The notes under the pieces are model-generated. The model worked only from the letters and a program-made list of their open reading frames with translations. It was not told the DNA's origin and did no database searches. 64,000 nucleotides of DNA from Cloacimonetes bacterium UBA6097 (GTDB lineage Bacteria > Cloacimonadota > Cloacimonadia > Cloacimonadales > Cloacimonadaceae): contig DIWV01000002.1 in the NCBI GenBank assembly GCA_002435865.1, forward strand, positions 1-64,000, read 5' to 3'. Numbering within the stretch: position 1 is the stretch's first letter; each line of letters opens with the position of its first letter. Positions 1-9,777 of this stretch are shown here, piece by piece. The translations under genes and the position numbers were made by a program.

Positions 1-364
1 CCTGTAAAACGCAAATTTCACGCTTTGCAACAACTGGTTATGTCAAATTCTATACCACCTGCTTTATGTCAAGTACAAATGAAAATTATATTTATTTTTT
101 ATTCCAAAGACACTTTCAGGATGGTATCAAATGGAAAATCCAAACTGGATTTTTGGTCTTCTGCTGCTTCAGCGGTTTTTCTTAAATGACAGTCTATTTT
201 TCCCCTTCTCGCACAGGGATTTTCCGGAGAGTCATCAGGGAGTCATCAGAGACAAAGTCCCTGATGACTCCCTGATGACTCCCTTCGTCAAGAGAGGATA
301 AAAAGAGAAAGAAGATGAATTATTACTTGAATTTTTACTTGGAATTATATTTTGCAGGTATTAC
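1..364. other. Gene-free window edge
   Basis: I see no convincing coding frame here. The stretch lies just downstream of the minus-strand MCE operon and holds the inverted repeat at 226-283, which could end or stabilise that transcript. Confidence 0.6.
226..283. repeat. Inverted repeat built of 11-nt GAGTCATCAGG units
   Basis: The left arm (about 226-250) has two tandem copies of GAGTCATCAGG. The right arm (261-283) has their reverse complement, CCTGATGACTC, also in tandem, around an 11-nt spacer. RNA from either strand could form a stem of more than 20 bp. No U-run follows on the minus-strand side, so it is not a classical terminator. The 11-nt period matches the CCCGGGAACTA elements at 11,905 and 26,846. 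Confidence 0.75.
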
Positions 365-1129
365 TTAATGATTTTCAGCATTGAAGAAAGTATCTATTGC
401 TTTAATTCCACTTGCTTTGGCAGCTTCAAGAGTTCCTGCAAACAGCATCCTGCCATTATCAAGGAAGATGATTTTATCAGCGATGCGATTTATGGAAGCG
501 AGTTCATGAGTTACTACAATAATAGTCATATTGAGCTGATGTTTCAAATTGAGGATAAGTTCATCCAGAGCAAGGGATGTGAGCGGATCAAGTCCGGCCG
601 ATGGTTCGTCACAAAAGAGAATATCGGGGTCAAGCACAAGGGCTCTGGCAAGAGCAGCTCTTTTTTTCATGCCACCTGAAAGTTCTGAAGGCAATAATTC
701 AAGAGCATGGTCGAGATTTACCAGGTGAAGTTTAGTCCTGATAATTCTTTCCATAATGTCTTCCGGAAGTTTTGTATGCTGCTCTAAAGGAACAGAAATG
801 TTTTCCTTAACGGAAATTGAATTGAGGAGTGCTCCAGCCTGAAACAGCATCCCTATGCGGTTCAGAACTTTCTCATTGAACTGGTATTCGTCCATTGTAG
901 TGACTTCTTCGTTCCAGAACTTAATACTGCCGGAATAGGGTTCGATTAGTCTGAGGATATTTTTAAGTAAAGTAGTTTTGCCACAACCGCTGCCACCTAA
1001 GATAACCGTGACTTCATTGGGATAGATATCAACGGTGATGTCCTGCAGGATAATCTTAGGACCATATTTGGCAACCAGATTATCGACTTTAATAATGGGA
1101 TTATTATTTATTGATTTCATCTCTCTCAT
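365..1129 (-). CDS. MlaF-type ABC transporter ATP-binding protein (MCE system)
   Basis: ATPase of an MCE/Mla-type lipid transporter at the inner membrane. Visible are a Walker A (GGSGCGKTT, about residue 46), an ABC signature (LSGGMKKRAALARA) and a Walker B (ILFCDEPSAGLDP) followed by the H-loop region (VVTHEL). The 254-aa length is normal for MlaF. It is the last gene of the operon, 7 bp after the MlaE-type permease, and should pair with it. The direction of lipid movement cannot be read from sequence. Family assignment is firm; the substrate is unknown. Confidence 0.93.
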   Translation of the reverse strand: MREMKSINNNPIIKVDNLVAKYGPKIILQDITVDIYPNEVTVILGGSGCGKTTLLKNILRLIEPYSGSIKFWNEEVTTMDEYQFNEKVLNRIGMLFQAGALLNSISVKENISVPLEQHTKLPEDIMERIIRTKLHLVNLDHALELLPSELSGGMKKRAALARALVLDPDILFCDEPSAGLDPLTSLALDELILNLKHQLNMTIIVVTHELASINRIADKIIFLDNGRMLFAGTLEAAKASGIKAIDTFFNAENH

Positions 1130-1136
1130 TCAATTT

Positions 1137-2222
1137 TCATAAATATAACAAACTAAACACTGCATCAAAGAAAATCACTGCAAAGATAGATGCTACAACT
1201 GAATTTGTGGTTGCTTTACCAACGCCTTCTGCTCCACCTTTGACCGAAAAACCATAATAACTGCCGATTATAACAATAATCCAGGCAAAGAAGATACTTT
1301 TGGTAAAACTGACAATAATGTCCTTCATGATAAGAATATCAATTGACCTGCTGACAAAAGTCTGTACGCTAAGTCCTAAATACCCTACAGCAATGATTAA
1401 ACCGCCGATCATACCAATCAAAATTGAAAAAGCAACCAACATCGGCATCACGACACTAATGGCATGAAACTTGGGAATAACAACATATCTAATGGGATTA
1501 ATTGCCATCATTCTTAAAGCATCAATCTCTTCTGAAACCTGCATAGATGCTATCTCGGAAGCAATTGAGCTGCCGCTTCTACCCGCTACAATGATGGCAG
1601 TCATCATTGGTCCCATTTCCCTAACCAAAGAAATTGAGAGCAAGTCTGCGATAAATACATTAGCTCCAAAATTACGAAGCTGAGCAGCAGATTGTAGTGA
1701 CAAAATAAATCCAATGATTAATGAAAGCAATCCAACAACCGGCAAAGCATCTACACCCAAATTAACGCCCTGCTGCGCAAAAGAACCTTTTCTTTGACCT
1801 TTTCTATTGAATAACCCAACAAAAGCCCAATAAAAAACATCAGCAGCCATGATCAGCAGTTGGTGAAAAGCTTCTGCTGTATCTACTACTTTGCTGCCTA
1901 TATATTCAAATAATCCAACTTTGGGAATTGATTCTTTAAGAGGGATATCCTGTGATGAAAAAGTCTTCAGGATAGGTTTCAGAGCTTCGGGAACTCCCTG
2001 GAGGAATGCAGCTTTACTATAAGTTTTAATCTTATCCAGCAGACTTTCAAGAAAAGCTACACCGGCACTATCAAGATAAGTAACATCAGATATATCAACC
2101 GTTATTGGCTTTTCTTTTTTGAATATTGCGTCGATGGCTTCAGATATATCCGGCACAGATTTTATGTTTATTTCTCCGGAGAGAAAAATAGAATTATCCA
2201 GGTATTTTACTGTATCCTTCAT
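1137..2222 (-). CDS. MlaE/YrbE-type permease with N-terminal STAS domain
   Basis: Inner-membrane permease of the MCE transporter. Residues about 1-100 form a STAS-like domain (VDISDVTYLDSAGVAFLES is the typical STAS core), followed by a MlaE domain with several membrane spans and the conserved stretch GRSGSSIASEIASMQVSEEIDAL. The STAS-MlaE fusion is known; in E. coli the STAS protein (MlaB) is separate. It lies 1 bp after the lipoprotein gene and 7 bp before the ATPase gene, so the three are surely co-transcribed. A second MlaE-like gene without STAS lies at 56,591. Confidence 0.92.
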   Translation of the reverse strand: MKDTVKYLDNSIFLSGEINIKSVPDISEAIDAIFKKEKPITVDISDVTYLDSAGVAFLESLLDKIKTYSKAAFLQGVPEALKPILKTFSSQDIPLKESIPKVGLFEYIGSKVVDTAEAFHQLLIMAADVFYWAFVGLFNRKGQRKGSFAQQGVNLGVDALPVVGLLSLIIGFILSLQSAAQLRNFGANVFIADLLSISLVREMGPMMTAIIVAGRSGSSIASEIASMQVSEEIDALRMMAINPIRYVVIPKFHAISVVMPMLVAFSILIGMIGGLIIAVGYLGLSVQTFVSRSIDILIMKDIIVSFTKSIFFAWIIVIIGSYYGFSVKGGAEGVGKATTNSVVASIFAVIFFDAVFSLLYL

Positions 2223-2223
2223 A

Positions 2224-4398
2224 TCAATAATAGAGAGATAACCTCAGAAACGCGCTGTAGTCCGTCAGGACATAATCCTGAACAGCTTTGTTGTATTTGA
2301 TATTAGCCTTAATATCCATTGAGATGTTTCTATAAAGCTTAATATTAATCAGGTTTTCATTATCAAATATAGTGCTTTTTTCTTTTTCATTAATAGGGAA
2401 TAAAACATCAAGGTTAGAGGTGATGCTGATAAACTTAAACAGGTTTGTAGCGGACAAGAGAAATGAAGCTTCAAGCCCTTGAGTGTCAATTGGTTGGTTT
2501 TCTTTATAAACTTCGTAAGTGAGAGTATCAATAGTTGTTGTACCGGCATATGAATAGACGGATTTTTCATAATCCTGCTGCCAGCCGTAACCTGACCTTA
2601 AATTAAAATAGATGTTGGGGGACAAATTTACCCTATAGGTCAATCCACATCCCTCTTTTAACCGCAATGGATAATACGGCTCTTTAACTTTTAGTTTTTT
2701 AGCATTTACGAAAAGAAGTGTATCAGAGTCCTGTGAGATTTTCATATAGTTCTTTTCAGTTTCAAAGAAAGAATATTCATCAAAAAAGTGAGTATTAATA
2801 TCTCCACGTCCATAAAATCCAAAATTCTTAAGCAGTTTATTTAGCTTCCAGGGATATAAGACCAGAGCATTTTTTGCCGAGTAATCATCTACGTTAACCC
2901 TGAATTCTGTGCCGGTAGTTTTATCAAAACCCAAATCATATAAACTTTTCAGTGTAAAGTGAAAGGGCCAGACATCATAATCAATTTTGTTATCGAACTG
3001 ACCTGAAAGGCTAATACTCTGGGTTGGATTATTCTTATCAACAGAATTGCTTGATGCAAGACTGAGGTTTGTATGTACAGCTCCCTTATGGAATCCGGAC
3101 TTTTCTACGAATTCCGATGATTCCAAAATACCTGCGCCAATTAACACAGAGCGTTCCCCGGAAGGATCTACAACAATTGTTAATACATAAGACTTGCCTG
3201 CATCAATTGAAACTGTTGTAAAATCCTTATATGCATTTGGCGATGCACCATTTAATGTAATCAAATAGTTACCGGGATTAATGACCCATAGATAATCTGT
3301 TTCACCGATTTCGTCACTGGGACTGTATATTGAATTGACTTTGGCATCAAATCCATTCTGACCTTCAGTTTTGGAATATATATCATATCGCATCCTGACC
3401 CTGGTCTGGCTTTCATCAATTATTTTTACTATTAATTCACTCCAAAACGGAGCAACAACTGCCCTCATATGTGGATTTATTTCTACAGTGGTTTTAATAT
3501 CAAGCTCGCTTCCCATTGTAATCTTCCATTTACCCTTATGCAGAGACAATACTTCGTTCATAGTACCCGTGACAACGTCTTGAGAAATATCAACCGTATC
3601 ACGATATTCAGCTATGTAAGGTATTGGATTTTCAGATTCCAAATACAAAGGAATCATCAACTCTCCTCTGTTAGAATCAATGTTTTCATCAGTGCTAACA
3701 GGTTCTTCCCTATAACTGATTGTTTCTTTTTGAGAAGTTTGAAGCACTTTGAAAGAGTCTTTTACTGAAAGACCTTTGAGGAAATCTATGCTTTTTTGGG
3801 CGAACTTATCAGTTTCACCCATTATCATCTCATTAAAAGTCTGGACAAAGTACTGTACACTGGTATCATATAGAGTTTCAGCCCGTTCACTTTTGTTAGA
3901 AAAAACAACCGCCTGAGTTTTTGCATCTTTTAAAACAAAATCCATTCTTAAAAAAGCATAGGGTTTTTCGCTGGAAACGTATTCAATGTTTTGTATAAAT
4001 GTCTCCAAATAATAATCAGGAACTGATTCACCTAAATCCCTGCTTACACTTTTAAATATATTATATGCGTTAAGCCTGCGAACTAACAGGTTTGGAACAG
4101 CATCATACAGCTTGTTTGCCCACAATTCATTGGCAAAGTAAGATATTTGGGTAAAAGATTTCTTCTGAACAATCTGATTCCTATCGTATGTTCTGGGGAG
4201 CCTTGTTTCCATTACTTCAAGAGTTTTGTTAAAATGAGTAGTTTGCACTAAATCGGGATTCTCAGTTGGAGCCAGATAATCCAGTACATAATAGTTAGGC
4301 GTAATATACTCCCTTCTATTCCAAAAACTGCAGCCAAGTGAAAATATGATTGGAACAAGAATTGTTATTATCAGGGTTAATCGTAAAACTCTTTTCAT
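2224..4398 (-). CDS. MCE-associated lipoprotein (ABC_trans_aux/PqiC-like) with long beta-rich C-terminal region
   Basis: A 724-aa protein with a lipoprotein signal (SLGC, lipid-acceptor Cys23). Residues about 35-210 resemble the ABC-type transport auxiliary lipoprotein family (PqiC/YmbA), which normally ends near 200 aa. A PEGA-like beta segment follows (around DYLWVINPGNYLITLNG, about residue 375). The last 250-300 residues are rich in alternating polar/aromatic strands and end in LRLSLYY, resembling the terminal strand of an outer-membrane beta-barrel. It lies between the MlaD and MlaE genes with 13-bp and 1-bp gaps. By inference it is the outer-membrane end of this MCE pathway. The lipoprotein domain is well supported; the barrel is a prediction from sequence texture. 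Confidence 0.8.
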   Translation of the reverse strand: MKRVLRLTLIITILVPIIFSLGCSFWNRREYITPNYYVLDYLAPTENPDLVQTTHFNKTLEVMETRLPRTYDRNQIVQKKSFTQISYFANELWANKLYDAVPNLLVRRLNAYNIFKSVSRDLGESVPDYYLETFIQNIEYVSSEKPYAFLRMDFVLKDAKTQAVVFSNKSERAETLYDTSVQYFVQTFNEMIMGETDKFAQKSIDFLKGLSVKDSFKVLQTSQKETISYREEPVSTDENIDSNRGELMIPLYLESENPIPYIAEYRDTVDISQDVVTGTMNEVLSLHKGKWKITMGSELDIKTTVEINPHMRAVVAPFWSELIVKIIDESQTRVRMRYDIYSKTEGQNGFDAKVNSIYSPSDEIGETDYLWVINPGNYLITLNGASPNAYKDFTTVSIDAGKSYVLTIVVDPSGERSVLIGAGILESSEFVEKSGFHKGAVHTNLSLASSNSVDKNNPTQSISLSGQFDNKIDYDVWPFHFTLKSLYDLGFDKTTGTEFRVNVDDYSAKNALVLYPWKLNKLLKNFGFYGRGDINTHFFDEYSFFETEKNYMKISQDSDTLLFVNAKKLKVKEPYYPLRLKEGCGLTYRVNLSPNIYFNLRSGYGWQQDYEKSVYSYAGTTTIDTLTYEVYKENQPIDTQGLEASFLLSATNLFKFISITSNLDVLFPINEKEKSTIFDNENLINIKLYRNISMDIKANIKYNKAVQDYVLTDYSAFLRLSLYY

Positions 4399-4411
4399 CT
4401 TTTACTCCCGG

Positions 4412-5482
4412 TTATTTACCAATAAAAAGTGTTGATGGATTCTCAGAAATCTGTTTTGTAAATTCATTCAGGTTGTCGGCAGCTTCTCTTAATGATTCAA
4501 GGGTTTCAAGTAAATCAGTCCTTCCTCTTGTTACTGTTCTGTCCAGGTTACCGACTAAGCTGTTAGTCCGCACGACTGTGCTGTTTAAATCTGTAACCAA
4601 CTGTTTAATGTCAGAAGCTGCAAGTTTGCTTGAGATTGTGTTTACATTGACTATTAAAGAATCAAACTGAGGTGTGCTGACAATCTGATTTATTCTGTAT
4701 AAGGAAGTATTTATATTAGCAGTAATCGTAGCCAGGTCTTTTGTAGCCTGCAGTACTAACTGGTCTGAATGACCACCGATAGTGTTAATTTGGGTTCGAG
4801 TATCAAGGAGTAACAGATTGGTACTTTCTGTAATCTGATCTATATTATCAGAAGTAGAACTTGCTATATCAGATGCACTTTTGGCTATTAAGGTAAGGCT
4901 GGCAAGTGTTTCAGACATGTTTTGCCTGGTTTCGGTTAACAACAGATTTGCCTGCTCCAGAATACCTGCGATGTTCTTTTGGTTATCAGCATTTGTCATA
5001 TTAGAAATATTGGAAGCAATCAGGTCTATCTTTTCAGCAATTGACACTGCTCTGCCTGTTATATCATCAAAAGTAGAAGTACCGGTTTTAAGATAAGAAC
5101 CCGGTTTTACAAGTTTTGCCTGGTTAGAACCACCTCTCAGTTCTACAGATTTCAAACCAGTGATACCGACAGGGACTAAGGTTGCTTCGACATCTGCTTT
5201 GATAGGAGTTCCGGATTCCAGGCTAATAGTTAAAATAACCTTACTCACATCATGGGGATTAATCTTTATTGCATCGACTCTGCCAACCTTAATTCCATGA
5301 TAATTGACTGTCCCGCCTTCTTGTAATCCATTTACAGAAACATCTTCATACTGAACATAGTAGATATCTCTTTTTTGAAAAAGCTGGCTTCCTGCAACTA
5401 CTCCGGCAAAAATCAATATCAAAGTAGAGCCGATAGCAATGAATATCCCTAATCTAATCTTTTGTGCTTTAGTAACCATCAA
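4412..5482 (-). CDS. MlaD-family MCE domain protein
   Basis: Membrane-anchored periplasmic MCE protein that forms the hexameric lipid-carrying ring in characterised systems. One N-terminal transmembrane helix (about residues 10-30) is followed by one MCE domain (about 37-115, with VNYHGIKVGRVDAI). A long C-terminal region then has repeated heptad-like segments, probably a helical tube as in PqiB/LetB-type needles. 356 aa with a single MCE domain is in the common range. Its start overlaps the 3' end of the PhzF-like gene by 4 bp, consistent with translational coupling. Confidence 0.92.
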   Translation of the reverse strand: MMVTKAQKIRLGIFIAIGSTLILIFAGVVAGSQLFQKRDIYYVQYEDVSVNGLQEGGTVNYHGIKVGRVDAIKINPHDVSKVILTISLESGTPIKADVEATLVPVGITGLKSVELRGGSNQAKLVKPGSYLKTGTSTFDDITGRAVSIAEKIDLIASNISNMTNADNQKNIAGILEQANLLLTETRQNMSETLASLTLIAKSASDIASSTSDNIDQITESTNLLLLDTRTQINTIGGHSDQLVLQATKDLATITANINTSLYRINQIVSTPQFDSLIVNVNTISSKLAASDIKQLVTDLNSTVVRTNSLVGNLDRTVTRGRTDLLETLESLREAADNLNEFTKQISENPSTLFIGK

Positions 5483-6291
5483 TAACCTCTTTTTAACTCA
5501 CCTTTGAGATAGATATAAGCTTTTCCTGAAATCAGAACCCGATTAGTTGAAATTTGAACTGTAAAATCTCCACCCCTGCTTGATGCCTGAAAACCCCTTA
5601 AAACATCTTTACTAAGTTTCCTGCACCAATACGGAGCTAAAGCTGTTTGCGCAGAGCCTGTGACCGGATCTTCACAGATGCCTTCCCAGGGTGCAAAGTA
5701 CCGGCAGATATAATCATAGTTGCCTGTAAAGCTTGCAGTTACGATAATTCCAAAAATGTTGGCTGATTTTAATTTGTTCAATTCATCGAAATCCGGTTTG
5801 AGAGATAAGATTGTATCTGCATCTTTATATACAACCAGCAGATTTTTGGTATTCGGAGCATATAAAACTTCTTCCACATTTGCCTGGCTGAGTGCAGCTA
5901 CAATCCTTTTATCTGAGTCAAACTTCACTGGTTCATCAATGGGAAAGTCAAGCTGAATATCTTCACCAACCCGTCGGGCAAGCAAATCTCCTGACAGGCT
6001 CTGAAACAGAATCAGCTTTTCATGTGGGATAACGTCATGAAACAGTGTTTTAGCTGCTGCAAGAGTAGCGTGTCCGCAGAGTTTAACTTCCGTTTCAGGA
6101 GTAAACCACCTGATATGGTATTTTCCAAAACCCATCCTTTTGACAAATGTAGTCTCGGAAAAACCAAATTCCTTTGCCAGGGACTGCATGGAAGAATCCT
6201 GAGGAAACTCATCAACCAGAACAACTCCTGCCTGGTTTCCTTTGTAAAAGTTTTCGGTAAATGCGTTAACAAAATAAACAGGATAAGACAT
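5479..6291 (-). CDS. PhzF-family isomerase/epimerase
   Basis: 270-aa member of the PhzF/diaminopimelate-epimerase-fold family. The N-terminus (YPVYFVNAF...GNQAGVVLV) and the catalytic Glu motif (FSETTFV) are typical, as is the C-terminal EDPVTGSAQTALAPYW motif. The reaction is unknown: most family members have no assigned substrate, and no phenazine genes are near. It lies 10 bp after the UDP-glucose pyrophosphorylase gene and overlaps the MlaD gene, so it is an operon passenger whose role the context does not explain. Confidence 0.9.
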   Translation of the reverse strand: MSYPVYFVNAFTENFYKGNQAGVVLVDEFPQDSSMQSLAKEFGFSETTFVKRMGFGKYHIRWFTPETEVKLCGHATLAAAKTLFHDVIPHEKLILFQSLSGDLLARRVGEDIQLDFPIDEPVKFDSDKRIVAALSQANVEEVLYAPNTKNLLVVYKDADTILSLKPDFDELNKLKSANIFGIIVTASFTGNYDYICRYFAPWEGICEDPVTGSAQTALAPYWCRKLSKDVLRGFQASSRGGDFTVQISTNRVLISGKAYIYLKGELKRGY

Positions 6292-6301
6292 TAATAATAC
6301 C

Positions 6302-7669
6302 TCAAAGTGTTATTACACCTTCGCAAATGCGGTCTTTTATTTGGGTTTGGTTATCTGCCATTATGCAGACATTCCCTCTGCAAATCACTCCTTCATCAAA
6401 GAAGATATTTCCAACTACATTGAGAGAATCACAGTTTTGTAACGATGGAACATTTTTAAATCTTTCCAGCAACTGGTCAATCTTATTATAATACCGTTCA
6501 TCCAAAGTAATAACCGGCGGTTCCTTGCGTGAACGTTTTAATACAATCTGGTACTGGTCATTAAGTTCATAGGCATCAGACCAGATTGCTAACAGATCAT
6601 TAGTTTTCTTAACAGGAGCAAAACGTGTCCGGGGAACCACCAGTGCTTTCGAACCTTCAAATGAACTGATTGCAGAACCCATAGCAGTTTCTATCTGATA
6701 GACAGGAGTTCCATCCACAACTTTGGGATTTATAATCATCGGAAGAAGCATTATCCCATCGTTTTTGTCCAGTTCCTCTTTAAGCTTAACCAGATTTATC
6801 CAGATGTTGTTTGTATTGAAATATTTATAGATATCAATATTCTGAAACTCTGCCATCTCATCATCAGGACATTGAGCTATCTCTCTAAGGAAAAGTGTAC
6901 CATCTTTGCTTTCGCTCAGATGTCCGCCTTTCTTGTCTACTTCACTGCGGATGCATACTTCTATCAGGAATGGAACATTTTGCTTTTCCATATAAGACGG
7001 AATAGCTGAATCTACAGTAGCACCCAGATTATCAGAATTTGATATAAAGGCATACACAATACCCTTGTTAATCAGAGTGTCCAACAATCCTTTACTGTAA
7101 AGCGCCGTATAGATATCACCATGTCCCGGGGGATTCCATTGTTTGGTTTTATCTTCGGATAAATAAGGTGCCAAACCATTTTGCCTAATGCGTGGGAACT
7201 TGTTCTGAATAAAATCAAGAGGTATATCATCTTTTGCTAAATCCGGATATTTGCCCAGATACCTGATTGTATCATCATGGGTGTTATAGCTGTTCATAAA
7301 GGTCAGATGAATATCAAGTCCGTTATGTGCTCTCAAAGTCAGAATCTGCCTGGCAATGATATCCAGGAAATTCATATTACCTTTCACAGGCAGGAGAGTC
7401 TTAGCTTTGGATAAACCCATGCTTGTGCCCAATCCACCATTCAGTTTGATAACAACAGTTTTACTCAGGATATCCTGATTGGCAGCAGCAGTTAAGTCAT
7501 TGTAATCGACTAAATTGCCTGCAGAAGGGGGTTGTATCTGTGCTTTTGAAATTTTACTGCTGGTACCTTTGACGCACATATTGTAATATGCAGCAAAGGT
7601 CTTTATTACGTTTTCAGATATACCTTCCTGCCACATCAGCCTGGCAAAATCTTCCAAATGATTTACCAT
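6302..7669 (-). CDS. UTP--glucose-1-phosphate uridylyltransferase (eukaryotic-type UDPGP family)
   Basis: Makes UDP-glucose from UTP and glucose-1-phosphate in the cytoplasm. The nucleotide-binding loop (VVIKLNGGLGTSMGLSKAKTLL, near residue 73) marks the UDPGP (PF01704) family, which is distinct from bacterial GalU. Downstream motifs (NPPGHGDIYTALY, AFISNSDNLGA) fit uridylyl transfer and sugar binding. The 455-aa length suits the family. The C-terminus is left-handed beta-helix-like. It starts 1 bp after the end of the urocanate hydratase gene. Confidence 0.9.
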   Translation of the reverse strand: MVNHLEDFARLMWQEGISENVIKTFAAYYNMCVKGTSSKISKAQIQPPSAGNLVDYNDLTAAANQDILSKTVVIKLNGGLGTSMGLSKAKTLLPVKGNMNFLDIIARQILTLRAHNGLDIHLTFMNSYNTHDDTIRYLGKYPDLAKDDIPLDFIQNKFPRIRQNGLAPYLSEDKTKQWNPPGHGDIYTALYSKGLLDTLINKGIVYAFISNSDNLGATVDSAIPSYMEKQNVPFLIEVCIRSEVDKKGGHLSESKDGTLFLREIAQCPDDEMAEFQNIDIYKYFNTNNIWINLVKLKEELDKNDGIMLLPMIINPKVVDGTPVYQIETAMGSAISSFEGSKALVVPRTRFAPVKKTNDLLAIWSDAYELNDQYQIVLKRSRKEPPVITLDERYYNKIDQLLERFKNVPSLQNCDSLNVVGNIFFDEGVICRGNVCIMADNQTQIKDRICEGVITL

Positions 7670-7670
7670 C

Positions 7671-9683
7671 TTATTCCCCGAAAGTTAATTTGACCAGTTG
7701 GTTTATCAGTTCATCATCAGCGATAATAGGAATGGTAATATGTCCTTCGTTTTGATGTTTAACGTTCCATTCTTTAGAAGTATTAACAGCATTTTCATTG
7801 CGAGCCCAGTTACGTCTGGCAACTCCTCCCATCACATCCCATGACAAAGCAGATTTTACCACTTCATCCATGCGTTCGCTGCCATCCAATAAAATACCAT
7901 TCCCGCCATTGATGGCTCTGCCAATACCAACTCCACCGCCATTGGAAAGTACGACCAAAGTCATCCCCCTGGCAACATTGCCGGCAAAGCATTGAGTTGC
8001 CATATCGGCAGTAACATTACTTCCGTCATAGATATTGGAAGTTTCCCTGAAAGGTGAGTCTGTTCCTGATACATCATGATGGTCTCTGCCCAGCATTACC
8101 GGACCAATCTCACCCTGACGAACCATTTCATTAAACTTTAGGGCGAGTTTTACCCTGCCTTCTTCATCAGAATAGAGAATCCTTGCTTTGGTTCCAACGA
8201 CCAGTTTATTCTGTTCTGCAGTGGCTATCCAGTGATGATTATCCCTGTCCAAAGAGCAGCGTTTGGGGTCTATCAAAGCCAGTGCAGCCATGTCTGTCTT
8301 GTGTAAATCATCATCCTTACGGGAAAGGCATACCCATCTGAACGGACCGTAGCCTCTGTCAAAGCAGACAGGACCCATGATATCTTCCACGTAACTGGGC
8401 CAGATAAAGCCATCTAAAGTGTTCTCGCCATTCTTTGCTATCTCATCAACACCAGCCTCAAAGACTGATGCCATAAAGTTGTTGCCATAATCCCAGAAGT
8501 ATGAGCCCTTCTTTGTAAGGTTTTCCAACACCTGATAATGTATAAGCAGTGAAGCATTCACTTCCATTTTAAAACATTCCGGATCATTTTTTAAGAGGTC
8601 TCTGCCTTCTTCAAAGGTATACCCTGCAGGCGTGTAGCCGCCTTCATAAACCACGTGGCAGCTGGTCTGGTCGCTGATTAATTCTGCCTTGATGTTATGC
8701 TTATCGATGTATTCCAATAAATCGACAATATTACCGTAGTAAGCAATGGATACGGCTTTCTTGCTTTGCCTGTATTCATCAACCCAGTGGAAGATTTCTT
8801 CCAGATTGTCTGATACTTTGCTTACCCAGCCCTGGCTGTGCCTTGTATCAATCCTGCTTTTATCTACTTCGGCAATGATACCGATACCTCCGGCAATTTC
8901 CACAGCCTTTGCCTGGGCACCGCTCATTCCACCCAATCCGGATGAAATATATAAAACTCCTGCCAAATCCTTATCTTCGGGAATATTCAGGTATTTCCTG
9001 CCGGCATTAAGCAGCGTGATATAAGTGCCGTGCACAATACCCTGCGGACCTATATACATCCAGCCGCCTGCTGTCATCTGACCGTAATTGGCAACACCCA
9101 GAGCAGTCAGACGCTTGAATTCGTCAGGATTATCCCATTTACCTATCATCAAGCCATTAGTAGAAATCACTCTCGGAGCTTCAGGACGGGATGGGAAAAG
9201 CCCAACAGGATGTCCGGACGAAACCACAAGAGTCTGATTATCTGTGATAATTTCCAGGTACTGCTTAATCAGCAGGTATTGCATCCAGTTCTGACAGACC
9301 TGTCCTGTCTCACCGTAAGTGACCAGTTCATAAGGATATAAAGCAATATCAAAATCCAGATTGTTGTCTATCATCACCTGTAACGCCCTGCCTGATTGAC
9401 TGCCTTTGTATTCATCAATCGGCTTGCCTGTGATTCGCCCTTCAGGTCTGAATCTGTAACCATAGATGCGTCCCATAGTCTTTAGCTCTTCCAGAAACTC
9501 TGGTGCTAGTGTTTCGTGTAAATGTTTGGGAATATATCTCAGGGCATTTTTAAGCGCAATGCCGATTTCTTTTTTAGTTAAGGGAAGTCCTCTGTTAGGT
9601 GCTCTGCGTAAGCCGGGGTCAAATTCTTTCCTATCCAGTAAAGTATCTGGTAGTTTAATCTGCATTGGTAATTCGGAATTCAT
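7671..9683 (-). CDS. hutU: Urocanate hydratase
   Basis: Second step of histidine degradation: urocanate plus water gives imidazolonepropionate, using tightly bound NAD+. The NAD-binding region (SSGLGGMSGAQAKA) and the signature stretch GRDHHDVSGTDSPFRET are intact. At 670 aa it belongs to the longer form of the enzyme also seen in Bacteroidetes and animals, rather than the approximately 555-aa proteobacterial form. It is first in the operon, behind the promoter at 9,734-9,762. The other hut genes are not in the window, so it is separated from its pathway partners. Confidence 0.95.
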   Translation of the reverse strand: MNSELPMQIKLPDTLLDRKEFDPGLRRAPNRGLPLTKKEIGIALKNALRYIPKHLHETLAPEFLEELKTMGRIYGYRFRPEGRITGKPIDEYKGSQSGRALQVMIDNNLDFDIALYPYELVTYGETGQVCQNWMQYLLIKQYLEIITDNQTLVVSSGHPVGLFPSRPEAPRVISTNGLMIGKWDNPDEFKRLTALGVANYGQMTAGGWMYIGPQGIVHGTYITLLNAGRKYLNIPEDKDLAGVLYISSGLGGMSGAQAKAVEIAGGIGIIAEVDKSRIDTRHSQGWVSKVSDNLEEIFHWVDEYRQSKKAVSIAYYGNIVDLLEYIDKHNIKAELISDQTSCHVVYEGGYTPAGYTFEEGRDLLKNDPECFKMEVNASLLIHYQVLENLTKKGSYFWDYGNNFMASVFEAGVDEIAKNGENTLDGFIWPSYVEDIMGPVCFDRGYGPFRWVCLSRKDDDLHKTDMAALALIDPKRCSLDRDNHHWIATAEQNKLVVGTKARILYSDEEGRVKLALKFNEMVRQGEIGPVMLGRDHHDVSGTDSPFRETSNIYDGSNVTADMATQCFAGNVARGMTLVVLSNGGGVGIGRAINGGNGILLDGSERMDEVVKSALSWDVMGGVARRNWARNENAVNTSKEWNVKHQNEGHITIPIIADDELINQLVKLTFGE

Positions 9684-9733
9684 CTATTTCTCCACTTATA
9701 CTATGAATAATATTGAATTTACAGTTTTGTTTT

Positions 9734-9762
9734 ATATTATTTTTTCTGATAGCATGTGTCAA
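9734..9762 (-). promoter_or_regulatory. Sigma-70-type promoter of the hutU-MCE operon
   Basis: Read on the minus strand, TTGACA (9,757-9,762) and TAATAT (9,734-9,739) are separated by exactly 17 nt, about 50 nt upstream of the hutU start. The -35 is a perfect match and the -10 is near consensus. Confidence 0.65.
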
Positions 9763-9777
9763 GTGTTTTCGCATTCT

